In this document: positions 16,603 to 26,438 of the stretch, in pieces | Layout: every line of letters begins with the position of its first letter | Position numbering within the stretch: position 1 is the first letter of the stretch | NCBI RefSeq assembly: GCF_010682105.1 | Contig: NZ_JAAGWH010000013.1 | Coordinates: 434,001 to 498,000 of the forward strand | DNA length: 64,000 nucleotides | Reading direction: 5' to 3' | Source of the DNA: Modestobacter muralis | Lineage (GTDB): Bacteria; Actinomycetota; Actinomycetes; Mycobacteriales; Geodermatophilaceae | The notes under the pieces: generated by a model | Databases searched by the model: none | The model's input: only the letters and a program-made list of their open reading frames with translations | What the model was told of the DNA's origin: nothing | Made by a program: the position numbers and the translations under genes

Positions 16603-17079
16603 ATGGCTGGGACGGGCGGGCGACAGCGCCCCGGCCGCCGACTGCGCCGGGTCGACGAGACCTCTGCCGGCGGCCTGGTGGTCGCCGACGACGCGCTGAC
16701 CGGGCCGCGCGCTGCCCTCATCGGGCGCACCGACCGGCGCGGCCGCCTGCTGTGGTCCCTGCCGAAGGGCCACATCGAGGCGGGCGAGACGCCCGAGGAC
16801 ACCGCCGTCCGCGAGGTCGCCGAGGAGACCGGCATCATCGGCGAGGTCGTCGCCCCGCTGGGGATCATCGACTTCTGGTTCGTCGCCGACGGGCGGCGGG
16901 TGCACAAGACCGTCCACCACTTCCTGCTCCGGGCCACCGGTGGCGCGCTGTCCGACGAGGACGTGGAGGTCACCGAGGTGGCCTGGGTGCCGCTGGACGA
17001 ACTGGGCGGCCGACTGGCCTACGCCGACGAGCGCGCCCTGGTGGAGCGCGCGCCGGGCCTGCTGGCCGACAGCGCGTGA
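16603..17079 (+). CDS. Nudix hydrolase (MutT4-like)
   Basis: 158 residues. The complete Nudix box GX5EX7REUXEEXGU is visible as [23 protein letters not shown] (about residues 62-84), preceded by WSLPKG. The family cleaves nucleoside diphosphates linked to another group; the substrate here is unknown. An Arg-rich N-terminus precedes the domain. The ATG has no ribosome site but a -10 ends 6 nt upstream. It overlaps the DUF6049 gene by 4 nt (GTGA), heading the Nudix-DUF6049-murJ-pseudokinase operon. The same order occurs in mycobacteria (Rv3908-Rv3910). Confidence 0.92.
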   Translation: MAGTGGRQRPGRRLRRVDETSAGGLVVADDALTGPRAALIGRTDRRGRLLWSLPKGHIEAGETPEDTAVREVAEETGIIGEVVAPLGIIDFWFVADGRRVHKTVHHFLLRATGGALSDEDVEVTEVAWVPLDELGGRLAYADERALVERAPGLLADSA

Positions 17080-19406
17080 GGCGGCGGGCCGCCGGCCGCG
17101 CCGACGGCCGCACTGGCCTCGGCGTCGCCTCCTGCACGTCGTCCCGGGCCGCCGGGCGCACCGCCGTCCTCGGGGCGGTCCTGACCGTGCTGACCGGCGT
17201 GGTCGGCCCGCCGGCCGCGCAGGCGGCGCCGGGCGAGCCGGACCACAGCACCGCCGCCACCGAGGCCACCCGCCCGGTGCGGGTGGTGGTCCAACGCCTC
17301 GAACCGCGCACGGTGGTCCCGGGCGCACCGGTCCAGCTGGGCCTCACCCTGGTCAACGACGGCACCACCACCTACCGCGACCTGTCGGTGCGGCTGCAGC
17401 GCGGCGACGTGCTGCGCACCCGGGCCGGCCTGGACGCCGAGCTCGACTCCGCCGACAGCGGTGGGGCCGCGGCCGCGGCGCCCTGGCAGGACGTCGACGG
17501 CGAGCTGGCCCCCGGTGAGTCCCGCAGCGTCGAGTACACGACCACCGCGGAGGTCCTGCAGCTCACCGAGGACGGCGTCTACCCGGTGCTGGTCAACGTC
17601 AACGGCGTGCCCACCGACGGCGCCGAGGAGCGGGTGGGGGAGCTGGCCACCCAGCTGGTCTCCCGGGTCACCCCGCCGGCCGACCCGCCCCGGCGGACTG
17701 CGGTCGCCTGGCTCTGGCCGATCGCCGACCGGCCGCACCGCGACCCCACCGGCGCCTTCCTCGACGACCAGCTCGCCGCCGCGGTGGCCGAGGGCGGCCG
17801 GCTCGACCGCGCCCTCGACGTCCTGGACCGGCTGCCCCGGGTGCCCGGTGAGACCCGGCCGACGGTGCCGGTGACCCTCGCCGTCGACCCCGCGCTGCTG
17901 GAGGAGCTGGCGGTCATGGCGGCCGGCCCCTACCGCGTCGGCGACGCCGACGGCACCGGGACCGCCGACGCCGCCGACCTGCTCGAGCGGCTGCGTGCCG
18001 CGGCGGTCACCTCGGTGATCGCGCTGCCCTACGCCGACGTGGACGCCGACGCGCTGGTCGCCGCCGGACAGACCGAGGTGCTGACCCGCTCCCTCCCCGG
18101 CACGCCCGAGGGCACCGCCCGCCAGCCCGGCGTGCCCGGGGCCACCGAGGCCACGACCGGCAGCGCGGGGGCCGCGATCGTCCGCGACGTGCTGGGGGTC
18201 GAACCGCGCACCGACGTGGCCTGGCCGGCCGAGGGCGCGGTCCGTCCCGACACCCTCGCCGCCCTGCGCACCGGCGGGGCGCGCACCGTGGTGCTGGCCC
18301 AGGAGCAGCTGACCGCGGGCGACCGCGCCGTCGGCGCCGCGGGCGGCTCCGCGGTGCCGGCGAGCAGCCTGCCCACCGCGGTGGGGCCGATGACCGCCCT
18401 GGTCGCCGACCAGCGGCTCACCGACCTCGTCACCGGCGCGACCGCCGAGTCCGACCGCGGACGGCTGACCGAGCAGAGCTTCCTGGCCGAGCTGGGCACG
18501 CTGGCCACCCAGACCGCGGACGCACCGTCGACCCTGCTCGTCGTCCCCCCGCGCCGGGTCGACCCCGACCCGGTGACGGTCGCGGCGATGATGACCGACA
18601 CCGTCGAGCAGCCGTGGCTGACCGCCGTCCCGGTGGCCGACCTGGCCGGCGCGGGGACGGACGCCGACGCGACCACCCCCGGCCCCGCCGGCGACCTGGC
18701 GCCCGAGGCCGGGAGCGGTGCACCGCTGTCCGCCGACGACCTGGCCGTGATCGCCGCGACGGCTCGGGTGCGCGACGACTTCAGCGCCGCCGTGAGCGAG
18801 CCGGCCAGCGTGCTCGCCGGCTACGACGCCGCCATCGCCCGGGCCGCCTCGGCCGGCTGGCGGGGCGATCCGGTCGAGTTCGCCGCCGGGGCCGCGCGGC
18901 TGCGGGACTCGATCGACGCCCTGCGCCGGCAGGTCACCCTGGTCGCCCCGGTCGACGGCACCTACAGCCTCGCCTCCCGGGACGCCCCGCTGGTGCTCAC
19001 CGTGCGCAACGACCTGCCCTTCCCCATCGACGTGGAGCTCGAGCTCATCACCCGCGAGAACGTGCAGCTGACCACCGAGGACATCGGCGTCACCACCCTG
19101 GAGCCCGAGTCCCGCCGCCTGCTGGAGGTGCCGGCCCGCGTGGAGCAGTCCGGCGGCTTCGCGGTGACCGCCCGGCTGACCACGCCCGGCGGTGAGCTGC
19201 TGGGCGAGGAGGTGCAGATGCAGGTCAAGAGCACCGCCTACGGCCCGATCACCCTCGGCCTCACCATCGGCGCCGCGGGCCTGCTCGGCCTGCTGTTCCT
19301 GCGCCGGGGCGTGCTCTTCGTGCTGGCCCGCCGCCGCGGCGAGACCACCGGAAACTCCTCGCCCGCCGGTGGCGCCGGCGTGCCGCCCACCCGGAGCCCG
19401 GTGTGA
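17076..19406 (+). CDS. DUF6049 family secreted/membrane-anchored protein
   Basis: 776 residues from the GTG that overlaps the Nudix stop. An N-terminal signal segment ends near PAAQA (about residue 50). The large extracytoplasmic part starts with a beta-rich domain ([27 protein letters not shown]). It has a middle region with TVALDP-like blocks and a C-terminal immunoglobulin-like domain ([17 protein letters not shown]). A single membrane helix follows (about 733-757) and then a short basic tail. Function unknown. The fixed position between a Nudix gene and murJ in actinobacteria suggests an envelope role. It overlaps murJ by 4 nt. Confidence 0.88.
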   Translation: MRRRAAGRADGRTGLGVASCTSSRAAGRTAVLGAVLTVLTGVVGPPAAQAAPGEPDHSTAATEATRPVRVVVQRLEPRTVVPGAPVQLGLTLVNDGTTTYRDLSVRLQRGDVLRTRAGLDAELDSADSGGAAAAAPWQDVDGELAPGESRSVEYTTTAEVLQLTEDGVYPVLVNVNGVPTDGAEERVGELATQLVSRVTPPADPPRRTAVAWLWPIADRPHRDPTGAFLDDQLAAAVAEGGRLDRALDVLDRLPRVPGETRPTVPVTLAVDPALLEELAVMAAGPYRVGDADGTGTADAADLLERLRAAAVTSVIALPYADVDADALVAAGQTEVLTRSLPGTPEGTARQPGVPGATEATTGSAGAAIVRDVLGVEPRTDVAWPAEGAVRPDTLAALRTGGARTVVLAQEQLTAGDRAVGAAGGSAVPASSLPTAVGPMTALVADQRLTDLVTGATAESDRGRLTEQSFLAELGTLATQTADAPSTLLVVPPRRVDPDPVTVAAMMTDTVEQPWLTAVPVADLAGAGTDADATTPGPAGDLAPEAGSGAPLSADDLAVIAATARVRDDFSAAVSEPASVLAGYDAAIARAASAGWRGDPVEFAAGAARLRDSIDALRRQVTLVAPVDGTYSLASRDAPLVLTVRNDLPFPIDVELELITRENVQLTTEDIGVTTLEPESRRLLEVPARVEQSGGFAVTARLTTPGGELLGEEVQMQVKSTAYGPITLGLTIGAAGLLGLLFLRRGVLFVLARRRGETTGNSSPAGGAGVPPTRSPV

Positions 19407-21757
19407 GCAGCAGTTCCCGCGCCGGCTCCCCGGAGGACCAGCGCGCCGACGCCGGGTCATGGCGGTCCGCCGACGAGCAGCGGCCCGCCGACCGCCCCGA
19501 CGCCGCCGCCCGCCCGCTCGCGCGGCCGGACCGCCCGGTCCCGCCCGTGCCGCTGCCGCCGCCGCCGTACAACGGCGCCCGCGGCGTCCCCGCCCCGTCC
19601 CCGGCCCAGGCCGCCGCCCCGGCGGTCCCGGTGCCACCGCCGTCCCGCGCCGTCCCGCCGGCACGCGACGTCCCACCGGCACGCGACGCCACGCAGTCCC
19701 GCGACGTGGCACCGGCCCGCGACGTGCCACCGGCACGGGGCGCGGGTCCCTCCGGCGACGCCGGGTCCGCCCCCGCCCCGGCCCGGCCCGCTGCCCCGGC
19801 ACCCGCGCGCGACCGGGTGCCGCCGCGAGCGCTGCCCCTGCCACCGAACTACCCCTCGGCCCGCCCCTCGGGTGCCGGACCCCGCACCGGCGCGGAGCTG
19901 CCCCAGGCACCCAGCCAGGTCCGCCGTCCGCTCCCGCCGGTGACGCCGCTGGACCCGGCCCCGGTGGCCGGCCTGCCGCCGGTCGTGCCGCGCCGGCGCA
20001 CCGACCTGCCCCCCGTCCCGCCGCCGACCCGCGTGCGGCGGTTCGTCCCCGGCCCCGACGACACCCAGCTCATCCCCGCCTTCCCGCCGGTGCAGCAGGT
20101 CGACGAGGACGACGAGGAGGTCGCCGACCGCGAGGGCGCCCCCGGCGGCAGCAAGGGGATCCTGCGGGCCGCCGGCACGATGGCGGTCGCCACCCTGGTC
20201 AGCCGGCTCACCGGGCTGCTGCGCACCGTCGTCATCGCCGCCGCGCTGGGCGTGACCCTGGTCAACGACGCCTACAACACCGCGAACACCCTGCCCAACC
20301 TGGTCTACGAGCTGCTGCTGGGCGGCGTGCTGTCCTCGGTCGTCGTCCCGCTGCTGGTCCAGGCCCAGGTCAAGGACCGGGACGGCGGCGTCGGCTACAC
20401 CCAGCGGCTGATGACCATCGCCACCGTCGGGTTGCTGGTGATCACCGCCCTGGGGGTGCTGGGCGCACCGCTGCTCACCCGGCTGGCCGACATCAGCGGG
20501 GACGCCGACCAGGTGTCGCTGGCCAACTGGCTGGCGAGGCTGCTGCTGGTCGAGATCGTCTTCTACGGGCTGGGGGCGCTGGCCGCCGCGGTGCTCAACT
20601 CCCGCGGGGTCTTCGGAGCCCCGGCCTGGGCGCCGGTGCTCAACAACCTGGTGGTCATCGCCACCGGTGCGCTGTTCATCGCCGCCAGCGGCCCCGGTGA
20701 GCTCACCCCGGTCACCATCAGCGACTACCAGGTCTGGCTGCTCGGCATCGGCACCACCGCCGGCATCGCCGTGCAGTCGTTGATCCTGCTGCCGCTGCTG
20801 CGCAAGGTCGGCGTGCCGCTGCGCCCGCGCTGGGGCCTGCGCGGCACCGGGCTGCGCGAGGCCGGCTCCCTGGGCATCTGGGTGGTGGCCTACGCGGCGA
20901 TCAGCCAGGTCGGCGTGATCATCGCGATGCGCGTGGCCAACGCCGCCGGCCGGGAGGGCGGGCTGGGGTCCAGCGCCTTCGCCATCGCCAGCCTGCTGTT
21001 CCAGATGCCCTACGGGATCATCGGCGTCGCCCTGCTGACCGCGCTGCTGCCCCGGATGAGCCGCGCCGCCGCCCGCCAGGACCTGGACGGCGTCGTCGCC
21101 GACCTCACCCTGGGCACCCGCCTGTCGGCCACCGGGCTGCTGCCGGTCACCGCCGTCCTGGTGGTGCTCGGCCCGGCCGTGGCCACCGTCGCCTTCGGCT
21201 GGGGCAACACCAGCGTCGAGCAGGCCCACTCGATCGGCGTCGCGCTGGCCTGGGGGGCCTTCGGGCTGCTGCCGATGGCGGTCACCCTGCTCCAGCTGCG
21301 GGTCTTCTACGCCATGAAGGACGCCCGGACGCCGACGTTCATCCAGCTGGCCATGGTCGCCGTCCGGGTGCCGCTGCTGCTGCTGGTGCCCGTGCTGGTC
21401 AGCCCCGAGCACGTCGTCGCCGGCCTGATGATCGCCACCAGCACCACCTACCTGATGGGCTGGCTGGCCGGCAGCGTCGCCCTGCACCGCAAGCTCGGCG
21501 TCCGCGCCGGCCCGGACGCCGGCCGGACGGTCGCCCGGATGGCCCTGGTCTCCCTCGTCGCCGGCGTCCTGGGCTGGGTCGCGGTCTCCCTGGCCGGCCG
21601 TTCCCTGGGGGAGTCGGTCCCGGGCTCGCTCGGAACGGTCCTCCTCGGTACCGTGGTCATCGGCAGCGCGGTGGTCGCGGGTGCCGTGGTGGTCGGCGTC
21701 CCCGAGGTCCGGGACGGCCTGGCCGGTGTCCGGGCGAAGCTCGGGCGATCACGGTGA
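19403..21757 (+). CDS. murJ: Lipid II flippase MurJ (MviN) with long N-terminal tail
   Basis: Flips lipid II across the membrane for peptidoglycan synthesis. The first 250 residues are a Pro/Arg/Ala-rich cytoplasmic tail with degenerate repeats of RDVPPA (about 85-115). The MurJ core begins at KGILRAAGTMAVATLVSRLTG and shows 13-14 helices with NDAYNTANTLPNLVYELLLGGVLS and FQMPYGIIGVALLTALLPRMS. It starts with GTG in a 4-nt overlap and ends in another with the next gene. In mycobacteria the flippase and a pseudokinase are one polypeptide; here the pseudokinase is a separate gene immediately after. Confidence 0.95.
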   Translation: MSSSSRAGSPEDQRADAGSWRSADEQRPADRPDAAARPLARPDRPVPPVPLPPPPYNGARGVPAPSPAQAAAPAVPVPPPSRAVPPARDVPPARDATQSRDVAPARDVPPARGAGPSGDAGSAPAPARPAAPAPARDRVPPRALPLPPNYPSARPSGAGPRTGAELPQAPSQVRRPLPPVTPLDPAPVAGLPPVVPRRRTDLPPVPPPTRVRRFVPGPDDTQLIPAFPPVQQVDEDDEEVADREGAPGGSKGILRAAGTMAVATLVSRLTGLLRTVVIAAALGVTLVNDAYNTANTLPNLVYELLLGGVLSSVVVPLLVQAQVKDRDGGVGYTQRLMTIATVGLLVITALGVLGAPLLTRLADISGDADQVSLANWLARLLLVEIVFYGLGALAAAVLNSRGVFGAPAWAPVLNNLVVIATGALFIAASGPGELTPVTISDYQVWLLGIGTTAGIAVQSLILLPLLRKVGVPLRPRWGLRGTGLREAGSLGIWVVAYAAISQVGVIIAMRVANAAGREGGLGSSAFAIASLLFQMPYGIIGVALLTALLPRMSRAAARQDLDGVVADLTLGTRLSATGLLPVTAVLVVLGPAVATVAFGWGNTSVEQAHSIGVALAWGAFGLLPMAVTLLQLRVFYAMKDARTPTFIQLAMVAVRVPLLLLVPVLVSPEHVVAGLMIATSTTYLMGWLAGSVALHRKLGVRAGPDAGRTVARMALVSLVAGVLGWVAVSLAGRSLGESVPGSLGTVLLGTVVIGSAVVAGAVVVGVPEVRDGLAGVRAKLGRSR

Positions 21758-23421
21758 CCAGACCACCGGTGCCGGGCACGGGGGCGCCGTCCCCGGCAGG
21801 ACAGAGCAGGGGGTCGGCAGCGTCCGTGACGTCGACGACCACAGGCCTGCCCGACCGGTACCGCCCGCTCGACCAGGTCGCCCCCGACGAGGAGACGCCC
21901 ACCGGCGTCATCCGCTCCTGGCGCGCCCGGGACCGCGTGCTGAACCGTGACGTCGCGCTGCGCGTCCACACCCCCGGCGGCCCCGCCGCCCGGGAGTGGA
22001 TCACCCGCGCCCTGACCGCCGGCGGGCTGGCCACGCCGGCGCTGGCGATGGTCTACGACGCGGCCGAGGGCACCGGTGGCACCGAGCCCGGTGGCGCCGC
22101 CTACGTGGTCAACGAGTGGATCGAGGGCACCCGGCTGTCCGACCGGCTGGCCGAGGGCCCGCTGGGCGAGCGCGAGGCCAGCGCCGTCGTGCGCCGGCTG
22201 GCCGAGGGCGTCGCCGAGGCGCACCGAGTCGGGCTGGCCGTCGGCGGGCTGACCGCCGAGCACGTCGTGCTGCGCCCCGGCGGCCTCGTCGGCCTGCTGT
22301 CGGTGCCGGCCGCCACGAGCACCGAGGAGGGCGACATCGCCGCCCTCGGCGCGCTCCTGGAGCTGTGCCTGACCGCCGGCCGACCCACGCCGATCTCCTC
22401 TCCCGACCTGGCCGCCCTGGTGCGCCGGGCCCGCTCGACCGACCCCGCGAACGGGCTGTCCAGCGCCGGCGCGATGGTCGCCCTGCTGGCCGAGCGCCCG
22501 CGCACCGCCCCGCAGGAGGCGGCCCGTCCCGACGGGCTGACCGACAGCGGCTGGATGCGCCGGCTGCGCGACCGCCGCGACCTCGCCGACGCCGAGGACC
22601 CCGACGGTCCCGTCCGGCTCGACCCGCACACCTTCCCGCCGGTGCCCGGCCGCGCCATGGCCCGCCCGCTGGCCGCCCGGCACGCGGTCGAGGTCGACGA
22701 CGAGGACGATCTCGACTGGGGGACGACCTTCGCCGAGGACGAGGAGGAGGTCGACGAGGAGCCGGCCCCCACCGCCCGTCGCCGGCTCGCGGTGGTCGGG
22801 CTGCCTCTGCTCGCCCTCGCCGTGATCGTCGCGATCGGCTGGTGGGTCGGCAGCAACGTGCTGACCGTCGCCAGCAGCGTGGACTCCAACGGTGGCCGGA
22901 CGGTGCCCGGCGCGGGTGCCACCGCCAGTTCCTCCGCCGCCGGCGACCCCGCGGCGCCGTCGTCCAGCCCGGGCACCCCGCTGTCGGTCACCGGCGCCAC
23001 CGTCTTCGACCCCTTCGGCGACGGCGAGCCGGAGAACGACGGCGACGTCCCGCTGACCACCGACGGCGACCCCGCCACCGCCTGGTCCACGCTGAACTAC
23101 CGGAACTCCGCCGACTTCGGCAACCTCAAGGACGGCGTCGGGGTCCTCTACGACCTGGGCAGCGAGCAGCCGGTGACCAGCGTCGAGCTGCAGACCTCCA
23201 AGCCCGGCTCCACCGTCGAGATCCGCACCGGCGGCACCCCCGACAGCGACCTGACCGACTTCACGGTCGCGGCCAGTGGCGACCTGGCCGGCACCGACGA
23301 CCTGGCCTTCCAGGCCCCGATCACCACCCGCTACGTGCTGGTGTGGGTCACCGGACTGGTCCCCGAGGGCAGCACCTTCAGCGCCGACCTCGCCGAGGTC
23401 ACCTTCCGCTCCGCCGGCTGA
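21754..23421 (+). CDS. Membrane-anchored Ser/Thr pseudokinase with extracytoplasmic discoidin-like domain
   Basis: 555 residues. The N-terminal domain (about 30-260) has kinase-fold text (YRPLDQV...[21 protein letters not shown]) but lacks catalytic residues. The VAIK Lys is Arg, the HRD loop is [10 protein letters not shown] and there is no DFG. An acidic linker, one membrane helix (about 346-370) and a Ser/Pro linker lead to a C-terminal beta domain (about 410-555, [32 protein letters not shown]), like F5/8-type C domains. It corresponds to the C-terminal half of mycobacterial MviN, which binds FhaA when phosphorylated. It overlaps murJ by 4 nt, so the two are made together. Confidence 0.85.
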   Translation: MTRPPVPGTGAPSPAGQSRGSAASVTSTTTGLPDRYRPLDQVAPDEETPTGVIRSWRARDRVLNRDVALRVHTPGGPAAREWITRALTAGGLATPALAMVYDAAEGTGGTEPGGAAYVVNEWIEGTRLSDRLAEGPLGEREASAVVRRLAEGVAEAHRVGLAVGGLTAEHVVLRPGGLVGLLSVPAATSTEEGDIAALGALLELCLTAGRPTPISSPDLAALVRRARSTDPANGLSSAGAMVALLAERPRTAPQEAARPDGLTDSGWMRRLRDRRDLADAEDPDGPVRLDPHTFPPVPGRAMARPLAARHAVEVDDEDDLDWGTTFAEDEEEVDEEPAPTARRRLAVVGLPLLALAVIVAIGWWVGSNVLTVASSVDSNGGRTVPGAGATASSSAAGDPAAPSSSPGTPLSVTGATVFDPFGDGEPENDGDVPLTTDGDPATAWSTLNYRNSADFGNLKDGVGVLYDLGSEQPVTSVELQTSKPGSTVEIRTGGTPDSDLTDFTVAASGDLAGTDDLAFQAPITTRYVLVWVTGLVPEGSTFSADLAEVTFRSAG

Positions 23422-23460
23422 CCACTCCCTCGGGGGCGTGACCGGGGGGAATGCCCCACC

Positions 23461-23466
23461 TAGGCT
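23461..23466 (+). promoter_or_regulatory. -10 hexamer (TAGGCT), probable leaderless trxB start
   Basis: TAGGCT ends 7 nt before the GTG at 23474. No ribosome site is seen in between. Confidence 0.5.
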
Positions 23467-23473
23467 GTCCGTT

Positions 23474-24493
23474 GTGCCGACCGTGACGAACGACCAGCCC
23501 GCTCCCGGCCCCGCGGTCTCCACCGACCCGGCGCACCCGGCGATCCCCCCGGCGGAGCACGACGGCGTCCGTGACCTGATCATCATCGGGTCCGGCCCCG
23601 CGGGGTACACCGCTGCCACCTACGCCGCCCGCGCGAACCTCCACCCCCTGGTGTTCGAGGGCTCGCAGTTCGGTGGCGCCCTGATGACCACCACCGAGGT
23701 GGAGAACTTCCCGGGCTTCCCCGAGGGCGTCCAGGGCCCCCAGCTGATGGACGACATGCGCACCCAGGCCGAGCGCTTCGGCGCCGAGCTGGTGCCCTCC
23801 GACGTCACCGAGGTCGACCTCACCGTCAACCCCAAGATCGTCAAGGTCGGCGGGGTGGAGCACCGTGCGCACGCGGTCATCATCGCGACCGGGTCCAAGT
23901 ACCGGTACCTGGGTCTGGACAACGAGCAGCGGCTGCTCGGCCACGGCGTCTCCGCCTGTGCCACCTGCGACGGGTTCTTCTTCCGGGACCAGGACATCGT
24001 CGTGGTCGGTGGCGGTGACTCCGCGATGGAGGAGGCCACCTTCCTGACCCGCTTCGCCAAGTCGGTCACCGTGGTCCACCGCCGCGAGGAGCTGCGCGCG
24101 TCGAAGATCATGGTCAAGCGCGCGCAGGACAACGAGAAGATCCGCTGGGCCCTGGGCAAGCAGGTCACCGACGTCCACGGCGAGGGTGCGGTCTCGGCCG
24201 TCGAGCTCACCGACGTGGCCACCGGCGCCACCGAGCAGCTCCCGGTCACCGGCCTGTTCGTCGCGATCGGACACGACCCGCGCAGCGAGATGTTCGCCGG
24301 CCAGCTGAAGCTGGACGACGAGGGGTACGTGGTGGTCGACCACCCGACCACCCGCACGAACATCGACGGCGTCTTCGCCGCCGGCGACGTCGTCGACCAC
24401 ATCTACCGGCAGGCGATCACGTCCGCCGCGACCGGTGCGGCCGCCGCGATCGACGCCGAGCGCTGGCTGGCCGACACCTTCAACGAGCGCTGA
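23474..24493 (+). CDS. trxB: Thioredoxin-disulfide reductase
   Basis: FAD enzyme that passes electrons from NADPH to thioredoxin. 339 residues from the GTG at 23474. Motifs in order: FAD site [17 protein letters not shown] (near 40), redox pair CATC in [10 protein letters not shown] (near 160), NADPH site [21 protein letters not shown], and the C-terminal FAD segment [23 protein letters not shown]. An N-terminal extension of about 35 residues is Pro-rich. It is followed by trxA, as in most actinobacteria near oriC. No sigM/anti-sigma pair lies between murJ and trxB, unlike mycobacteria. Confidence 0.96.
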   Translation: MPTVTNDQPAPGPAVSTDPAHPAIPPAEHDGVRDLIIIGSGPAGYTAATYAARANLHPLVFEGSQFGGALMTTTEVENFPGFPEGVQGPQLMDDMRTQAERFGAELVPSDVTEVDLTVNPKIVKVGGVEHRAHAVIIATGSKYRYLGLDNEQRLLGHGVSACATCDGFFFRDQDIVVVGGGDSAMEEATFLTRFAKSVTVVHRREELRASKIMVKRAQDNEKIRWALGKQVTDVHGEGAVSAVELTDVATGATEQLPVTGLFVAIGHDPRSEMFAGQLKLDDEGYVVVDHPTTRTNIDGVFAAGDVVDHIYRQAITSAATGAAAAIDAERWLADTFNER

Positions 24494-24534
24494 GGAAGGG
24501 CCCCTCAGCCCCCGTGCGGAGGGCCAGGGGGGCC
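24491..24534 (+). repeat. Stop-codon-linked palindrome, copy 2 (trxB, degenerate)
   Basis: A shorter variant opening TGAGGAAGGGCCCCT at the trxB stop and closing with GGGGGGCC. The inner arm is mostly lost. Confidence 0.55.
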
Positions 24535-24602
24535 GGGGGCATAGACCCTGCCCCGCACCTGTTGGACCGAACGACTCACCCGCGACCCGAGGGAGCACCA
24601 CC

Positions 24603-24932
24603 ATGGCAGGCAAGAACACCGTGACCGTGACCGACGCCAGCTTCGCGACCGACGTGCTGGGCAGCGACAAGCCCGTGCTGGTCGACTTCTGGGCCGAGTG
24701 GTGCGGCCCGTGCAAGATGGTCGCCCCGGTGCTGGAGGAGATCGCGGCGGAGCACGCCGACAAGCTCACCATCGCCAAGCTCAACATCGACGAGAACCCG
24801 CAGATCGCCCGGGACTACCAGGTCATGTCGATCCCGACCATGACGGTCTTCCAGAACGGCAAGCCGGTCAAGAGCATCATCGGCGCGAAGCCCAAGGGCG
24901 CCATCCTCTCGGACCTGTCCGACTACATCTGA
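24603..24932 (+). CDS. trxA: Thioredoxin
   Basis: 109 residues, a standard cytoplasmic thioredoxin that reduces protein disulfides and is recycled by the upstream TrxB. The active site WCGPC (near residue 36) lies in LVDFWAEWCGPCKM, followed by KLNIDENPQIARDYQVMSIPT with the cis-Pro and FQNGKPV. The ATG follows CGAGGGAGC. A stop-linked palindrome and then a second strong hairpin follow the gene. Confidence 0.97.
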   Translation: MAGKNTVTVTDASFATDVLGSDKPVLVDFWAEWCGPCKMVAPVLEEIAAEHADKLTIAKLNIDENPQIARDYQVMSIPTMTVFQNGKPVKSIIGAKPKGAILSDLSDYI

Positions 24933-24992
24933 GGAAGGACCCTCCTGCCCCCCACCGCTCGCACGCTCGCGACGGGGCCCTGCAGGAGGGCC
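24930..24992 (+). repeat. Stop-codon-linked palindrome, copy 3 (trxA)
   Basis: Begins TGAGGAAGGACCCTC at the stop. The outer stem GGACCCTCCTGC pairs with GCAGGAGGGCC and the inner arm carries CGCTCGCACGCTCGCG. A separate terminator lies only 6 bp further on. Confidence 0.8.
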
Positions 24993-24998
24993 GACCAC

Positions 24999-25027
24999 GG
25001 CCCGCCTGTCCTCTGGACGGGCGGGCC
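24999..25027 (+). terminator. Terminator of trxBA
   Basis: GGCCCGCCTGTCC pairs with GGACGGGCGGGCC around a TCT loop (13 pairs including one T-G), followed by TCGTCGGTT. Confidence 0.85.
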
Positions 25028-25188
25028 TCGTCGGTTCCGGGGGGCGGTGACCCGGCCGTCCGCCACCGGGCACCCGTCGGCATCAGGTCACCCGGTGCGC
25101 ACCCCTCCGTCACCACCGGCCACAATCGACGTCCGTACTGCCGGCCGTCCCGACCGGCCCCCGACCGTAGAGGAGCGACGAGCGCCGC

Positions 25189-26316
25189 ATGGACGTCCTG
25201 CGACCCGGCAGCACCGGCCCCGCGGTGGCCGAGGTGCAGGCGGTCCTCCGGTCCCTCGAGCTGCTCGACGGCGACCCCACCCAGCCCGCCGGCCCCACCG
25301 CCGAGTACGACCCGGCGACCGAGCTCGCCGTCCGGCACTTCCAGCAGGTCCGCGGGCTCTCCGTCGACGGGCGGGTGGGCGACGAGACCTACCGCGCCCT
25401 GCACGAGGCCCGCTGGTCCCTCGGTGACCGCCTCCTGCGGTACGACCCGGAGCGGCCCGTACGCGGCGACGACGTCCGCCGGCTGCAGGAGCTGCTGCTC
25501 GAGCTGGGCTACGACGCCGGCCGCGCCGACGGCATCCTGGGCGCCGAGACCGAGTCGGGGCTGCGCACCTTCCAGCGCGACTACGGCCTGACCGCCGACG
25601 GCACCTGTGGGCCGGCCACGCTGCGCGCCCTCAAGCAGCTGGGGCGCCGGGTCACCGGCGGACGGCCCCAGCTGCTGCGGCAGAGCGCGTCGATGGTCGA
25701 GTCCGGCTCGCACCTCATCGGCCGGGTCATCGTCATCGACCCCGGTCACGGTGGCGCGGACACCGGGTTCACCGCGGGGGAGACCACCGAGGCCGACCTG
25801 GTCTTCGACCTCGCCTCCCGGATCGAGGGCCGACTGGCCGCTGCCGGTGCGACGGTCTACCTGACCCGCGGGCGGGACGGCGACCCCGCGGCCGGCGACC
25901 GGACCGCCTTCGCCAACGACACGCGCGCCGACCTGTTCCTGTCCCTCCACATGGAGGCACACGGCTCGGCGCACGCCCGCGGCGTGGCCAGCTACTACTA
26001 CGGCACCGGGTCCGGGGCCAGCTCCACGGTGGGCGAGGAGTTCGCGAACCTGGTGCGGCGTGAGGTCATCGCCCGTACCGGCCTGCTCGACTGCGGCTCG
26101 CACCCCAAGACCTGGGACATCCTGCGGATGACCCGGATGCCGGCCGTCCGCGTCGACTGCGGCTACCTCTCGCACCCCGTCGACCGGCTGCTGCTCCTGG
26201 ACGCCCGCACCCGCAGCACCATCGCCCAGGCGGTGGTCGCCGCCGTGCAGCGGCTCTTCCTCCCCGCCGACGCCGACCCCCCGACCGGCACCTTCCTCCT
26301 GCCCGCCCGGCGCTGA
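25189..26316 (+). CDS. cwlM: N-acetylmuramoyl-L-alanine amidase homologue, CwlM-like
   Basis: 375 residues with no signal peptide. Two PG_binding_1 domains come first (about 1-75 and 80-155, GPAVAEVQAVL and DGRVGDETYRAL; GILGAETESGLRTFQRDYGL). An Amidase_3 domain follows (about 180-355) with zinc ligands in IDPGHGG, the Glu of TTEADLVFDL and the His of FLSLHMEAH. The last catalytic position, usually Glu, reads Asp (VDCGYLSH). In mycobacteria the homologue CwlM is a cytoplasmic, PknB-phosphorylated activator of MurA rather than an amidase; the missing signal and E-to-D change fit such a regulator here. Upstream of the ATG is a weak GAGGAGCGACGAG. Confidence 0.9.
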   Translation: MDVLRPGSTGPAVAEVQAVLRSLELLDGDPTQPAGPTAEYDPATELAVRHFQQVRGLSVDGRVGDETYRALHEARWSLGDRLLRYDPERPVRGDDVRRLQELLLELGYDAGRADGILGAETESGLRTFQRDYGLTADGTCGPATLRALKQLGRRVTGGRPQLLRQSASMVESGSHLIGRVIVIDPGHGGADTGFTAGETTEADLVFDLASRIEGRLAAAGATVYLTRGRDGDPAAGDRTAFANDTRADLFLSLHMEAHGSAHARGVASYYYGTGSGASSTVGEEFANLVRREVIARTGLLDCGSHPKTWDILRMTRMPAVRVDCGYLSHPVDRLLLLDARTRSTIAQAVVAAVQRLFLPADADPPTGTFLLPARR

Positions 26317-26378
26317 CGAAGGGCCCCCTCGCCCCCCACCGCTCGCAAGCTCGCGGTGGGGCCCTGTGAGGGGGCCGG
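26314..26378 (+). repeat. Stop-codon-linked palindrome, copy 4 (cwlM)
   Basis: Opens TGACGAAGGGCCCCCTCGC. The outer stem pairs with GTGAGGGGGCC (26366-26376) and the inner stem is CCCCACCGC/GCGGTGGGG. It is the most symmetric copy in the window. Confidence 0.82.
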
Positions 26379-26425
26379 ACGCCACGCCGGGGGGACGGAC
26401 CGGTCCGGCTGCGCGCCGGGCCGCT

Positions 26426-26431
26426 TACACT
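26426..26431 (+). promoter_or_regulatory. -10 hexamer (TACACT), probable leaderless aminotransferase start
   Basis: TACACT ends 7 nt before the GTG at 26439. Confidence 0.5.
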
Positions 26432-26438
26432 CCGACAG

